A stretch of 64,000 bases of DNA from positions 124,001 to 188,000 of the forward strand of contig NZ_AUIE01000008.1 of NCBI RefSeq assembly GCF_000423545.1. Direction: 5' to 3'. Shown in pieces: positions 63,057 through 64,000 of this stretch; positions within the stretch are counted from its first letter, which is position 1; the number at the start of each line of letters is the position of its first letter. This stretch comes from Metapseudomonas resinovorans DSM 21078 (GTDB taxonomy: Bacteria > Pseudomonadota > Gammaproteobacteria > Pseudomonadales > Pseudomonadaceae). A model generated the notes under the pieces. It searched no databases and was not told the origin of the DNA. It saw only the letters and a program-made list of their open reading frames with translations. The position numbers were made by a program, and so were the translations under genes.

Positions 63057-63069
63057 GGAACACAGTTCC
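63057..63069. promoter_or_regulatory. GGAACACAGTTCC palindrome upstream of FAD dehydrogenase
   Basis: GGAAC-ACA-GTTCC flanked by AATAC and AGTATT, 21-33 bases upstream of the ATG. Matches the site at 59924. Confidence 0.5.
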
Positions 63070-63089
63070 AGTATTTGAGGTTCCTCGAA

Positions 63090-64000
63090 ATGCCTGCCGC
63101 AAGCCCTGCTCCAAACCGCCTCGATTGCGATCTACTGGTCATTGGCTCAGGCGCTGCGGGCCTTGCCGCCGCCGTCACCGCCGCCCATCACGGCCAGAAA
63201 GTGATCCTCGTAGAGAAGGAACCAGTGTTCGGAGGTGCCACCGCCTGGTCCGGCGGCTGGATGTGGGTGCCACGCAACCCGCTGGCACGCCGCGCCGGCA
63301 TCGAGGAAGACATCGAACAGCCGCGCACCTATCTGCGCAACGAACTGGGCGAGCACTTCCGCCCGGAACTGGTGGACGCCTTTCTCCAGAACTGCCCTGA
63401 AATGGTGGGCTTCTTCGAGCAGCACACCGCGCTGCAGTTCGTCGATGGCAACGGCATACCTGACATGCATGGCGACACCCCCGGCGCCGCCAACGGCGGC
63501 CATCAGGTGATCGCTGCGCCCTATGACGCACGCGAGGTCGGCGACCTGCTGCCACGCCTGCGCAAGACCATGCGCGAAACCTCCTTCATGGGCATGCCCA
63601 TCATGGCCGGTGCCGATCTGGCCGCGTTCCTCGGCATGACGCGCTCACTGCGCGCCTTCGCCCATGTCACCCGACGTTTCACCACGCACCTCTATCACCT
63701 GGCCCGCTACGGCCGCGCCATGCACTTGGTCAACGGCGTCGCGCTGGTGGCTCGCCTGGCCAAGTCGGCCGACGACCTGGGCGTGCAGCTGATGGAATCG
63801 GCACCAGCACGCCAGCTGATCATCGAAGAGGGCAAGGTCTGGGGTGCGGTGGTGGAGTACAACGGCGCGGAGCTTTCCATCCGCGCCAGGTCCGTGCTGC
63901 TCGCCGCCGGGGGCTTCCCCAACGACCCGGTCCGGCGCAAGGCGATGTTCCCTCGCGACAGCAGCGGCCATGACAACCTCGCCCTGCCCCCAATCTCCTG
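63090..64000 (+). CDS. FAD-dependent oxidoreductase (fumarate reductase/ketosteroid dehydrogenase type), partial
   Basis: At least 303 residues, open at the window end. N-terminal dinucleotide fold DLLVIGSGAAGLAAAVTAAHHG, then VEKEPVFGGATAWSGGWMWVP and later SVLLAAGGFPND, the FAD_binding_2 pattern of flavocytochrome c and 3-ketosteroid 1-dehydrogenases. Such enzymes desaturate alicyclic ketones or acids. The promoter carries the GGAACACAGTTCC site, linking it to the IclR regulon. Confidence 0.9.
   Translation, partial: MPAASPAPNRLDCDLLVIGSGAAGLAAAVTAAHHGQKVILVEKEPVFGGATAWSGGWMWVPRNPLARRAGIEEDIEQPRTYLRNELGEHFRPELVDAFLQNCPEMVGFFEQHTALQFVDGNGIPDMHGDTPGAANGGHQVIAAPYDAREVGDLLPRLRKTMRETSFMGMPIMAGADLAAFLGMTRSLRAFAHVTRRFTTHLYHLARYGRAMHLVNGVALVARLAKSADDLGVQLMESAPARQLIIEEGKVWGAVVEYNGAELSIRARSVLLAAGGFPNDPVRRKAMFPRDSSGHDNLALPPIS

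Overview
The window is chromosomal DNA of a Pseudomonas-type gammaproteobacterium. Intact genes have about 64-66% G+C with strong GC3 bias. They include exaC, an eraS/eraR/erbR-like alcohol-oxidation regulatory set, aroQ/aroE/quiC quinate-shikimate genes, an OprD-type porin and pseudomonad REP palindromes.

The left 25 kb is highly abnorm. Positions 1 to about 17,621 and about 19,200 to 25,180 contain almost no T on the + strand. Six sampled 60-base lines (starting 1, 2401, 5041, 10021, 15001, 24001) give C 153, A 123, G 76, T 8 of 360, yet G+C stays near 64%. This is not foreign or simple non-coding DNA. Read in the right frames, it is the ethanol-oxidation/PQQ locus expected next to exaC, altered by dense base substitutions with no indels that I can detect. 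On the + strand I can align exaA (quinoprotein ethanol dehydrogenase) and an AcoR-type sigma-54 activator. On the - strand I can align pqqA, pqqB, pqqC, pqqD, pqqE, a PqqH-like S9 peptidase and an ErcA-like iron alcohol dehydrogenase. All carry destroyed key residues and are pseudogenes. The bias has one fixed chromosomal strand (T lost, G partly turned to A or C, T almost never created) regardless of gene direction. One gene inside the tract, exaC (17,624-19,144), is completely normal, and the borders fall within a few tens of bases of coding-sequence ends. It is either a strand-specific targeted hypermutation of a kind I do not know, or a corrupted record. Both are stated below with decisive tests. 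The reference protein sequences used for comparison are recalled family sequences, not database results.

From 25.2 kb on the DNA is normal. 25.2-28.8 kb holds the pentapeptide-repeat gene next to exaA, the EraS/EraR two-component pair (preceded by a 44-codon coupled small ORF) and the ErbR/AgmR-like regulator. These regulators are intact although their usual targets are destroyed. 28.8-38.5 kb holds a DMT transporter, an MHS-family transporter, a deletion scar joining an aldehyde dehydrogenase fragment tail-to-tail with a DUF35 fragment, a MalT-type LuxR regulator, and a DUF1329/DUF1302 pair. 38.6-42.5 kb is a polar amino acid ABC transporter divergent from a GntR regulator with a repeated 14-bp site between them. 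42.5-45.1 kb encodes a two-subunit molybdenum hydroxylase (IorAB type). 45.5-50.8 kb holds a PhoD-like phosphatase, a globin-like protein, MarR and AraC regulators, a DUF4242 protein and a methyltransferase.

51.4-57.7 kb is a quinate/shikimate catabolic locus (aroQ, aroE-like, TetR, quiC, MHS transporter). 58.1-64.0 kb looks like a second catabolic regulon: EamA transporter, TIM-barrel isomerase/epimerase, IclR regulator, a 58-codon small ORF, OprD-type porin and an FAD-dependent dehydrogenase running off the window. It is tied together by shared promoter-proximal palindromes.
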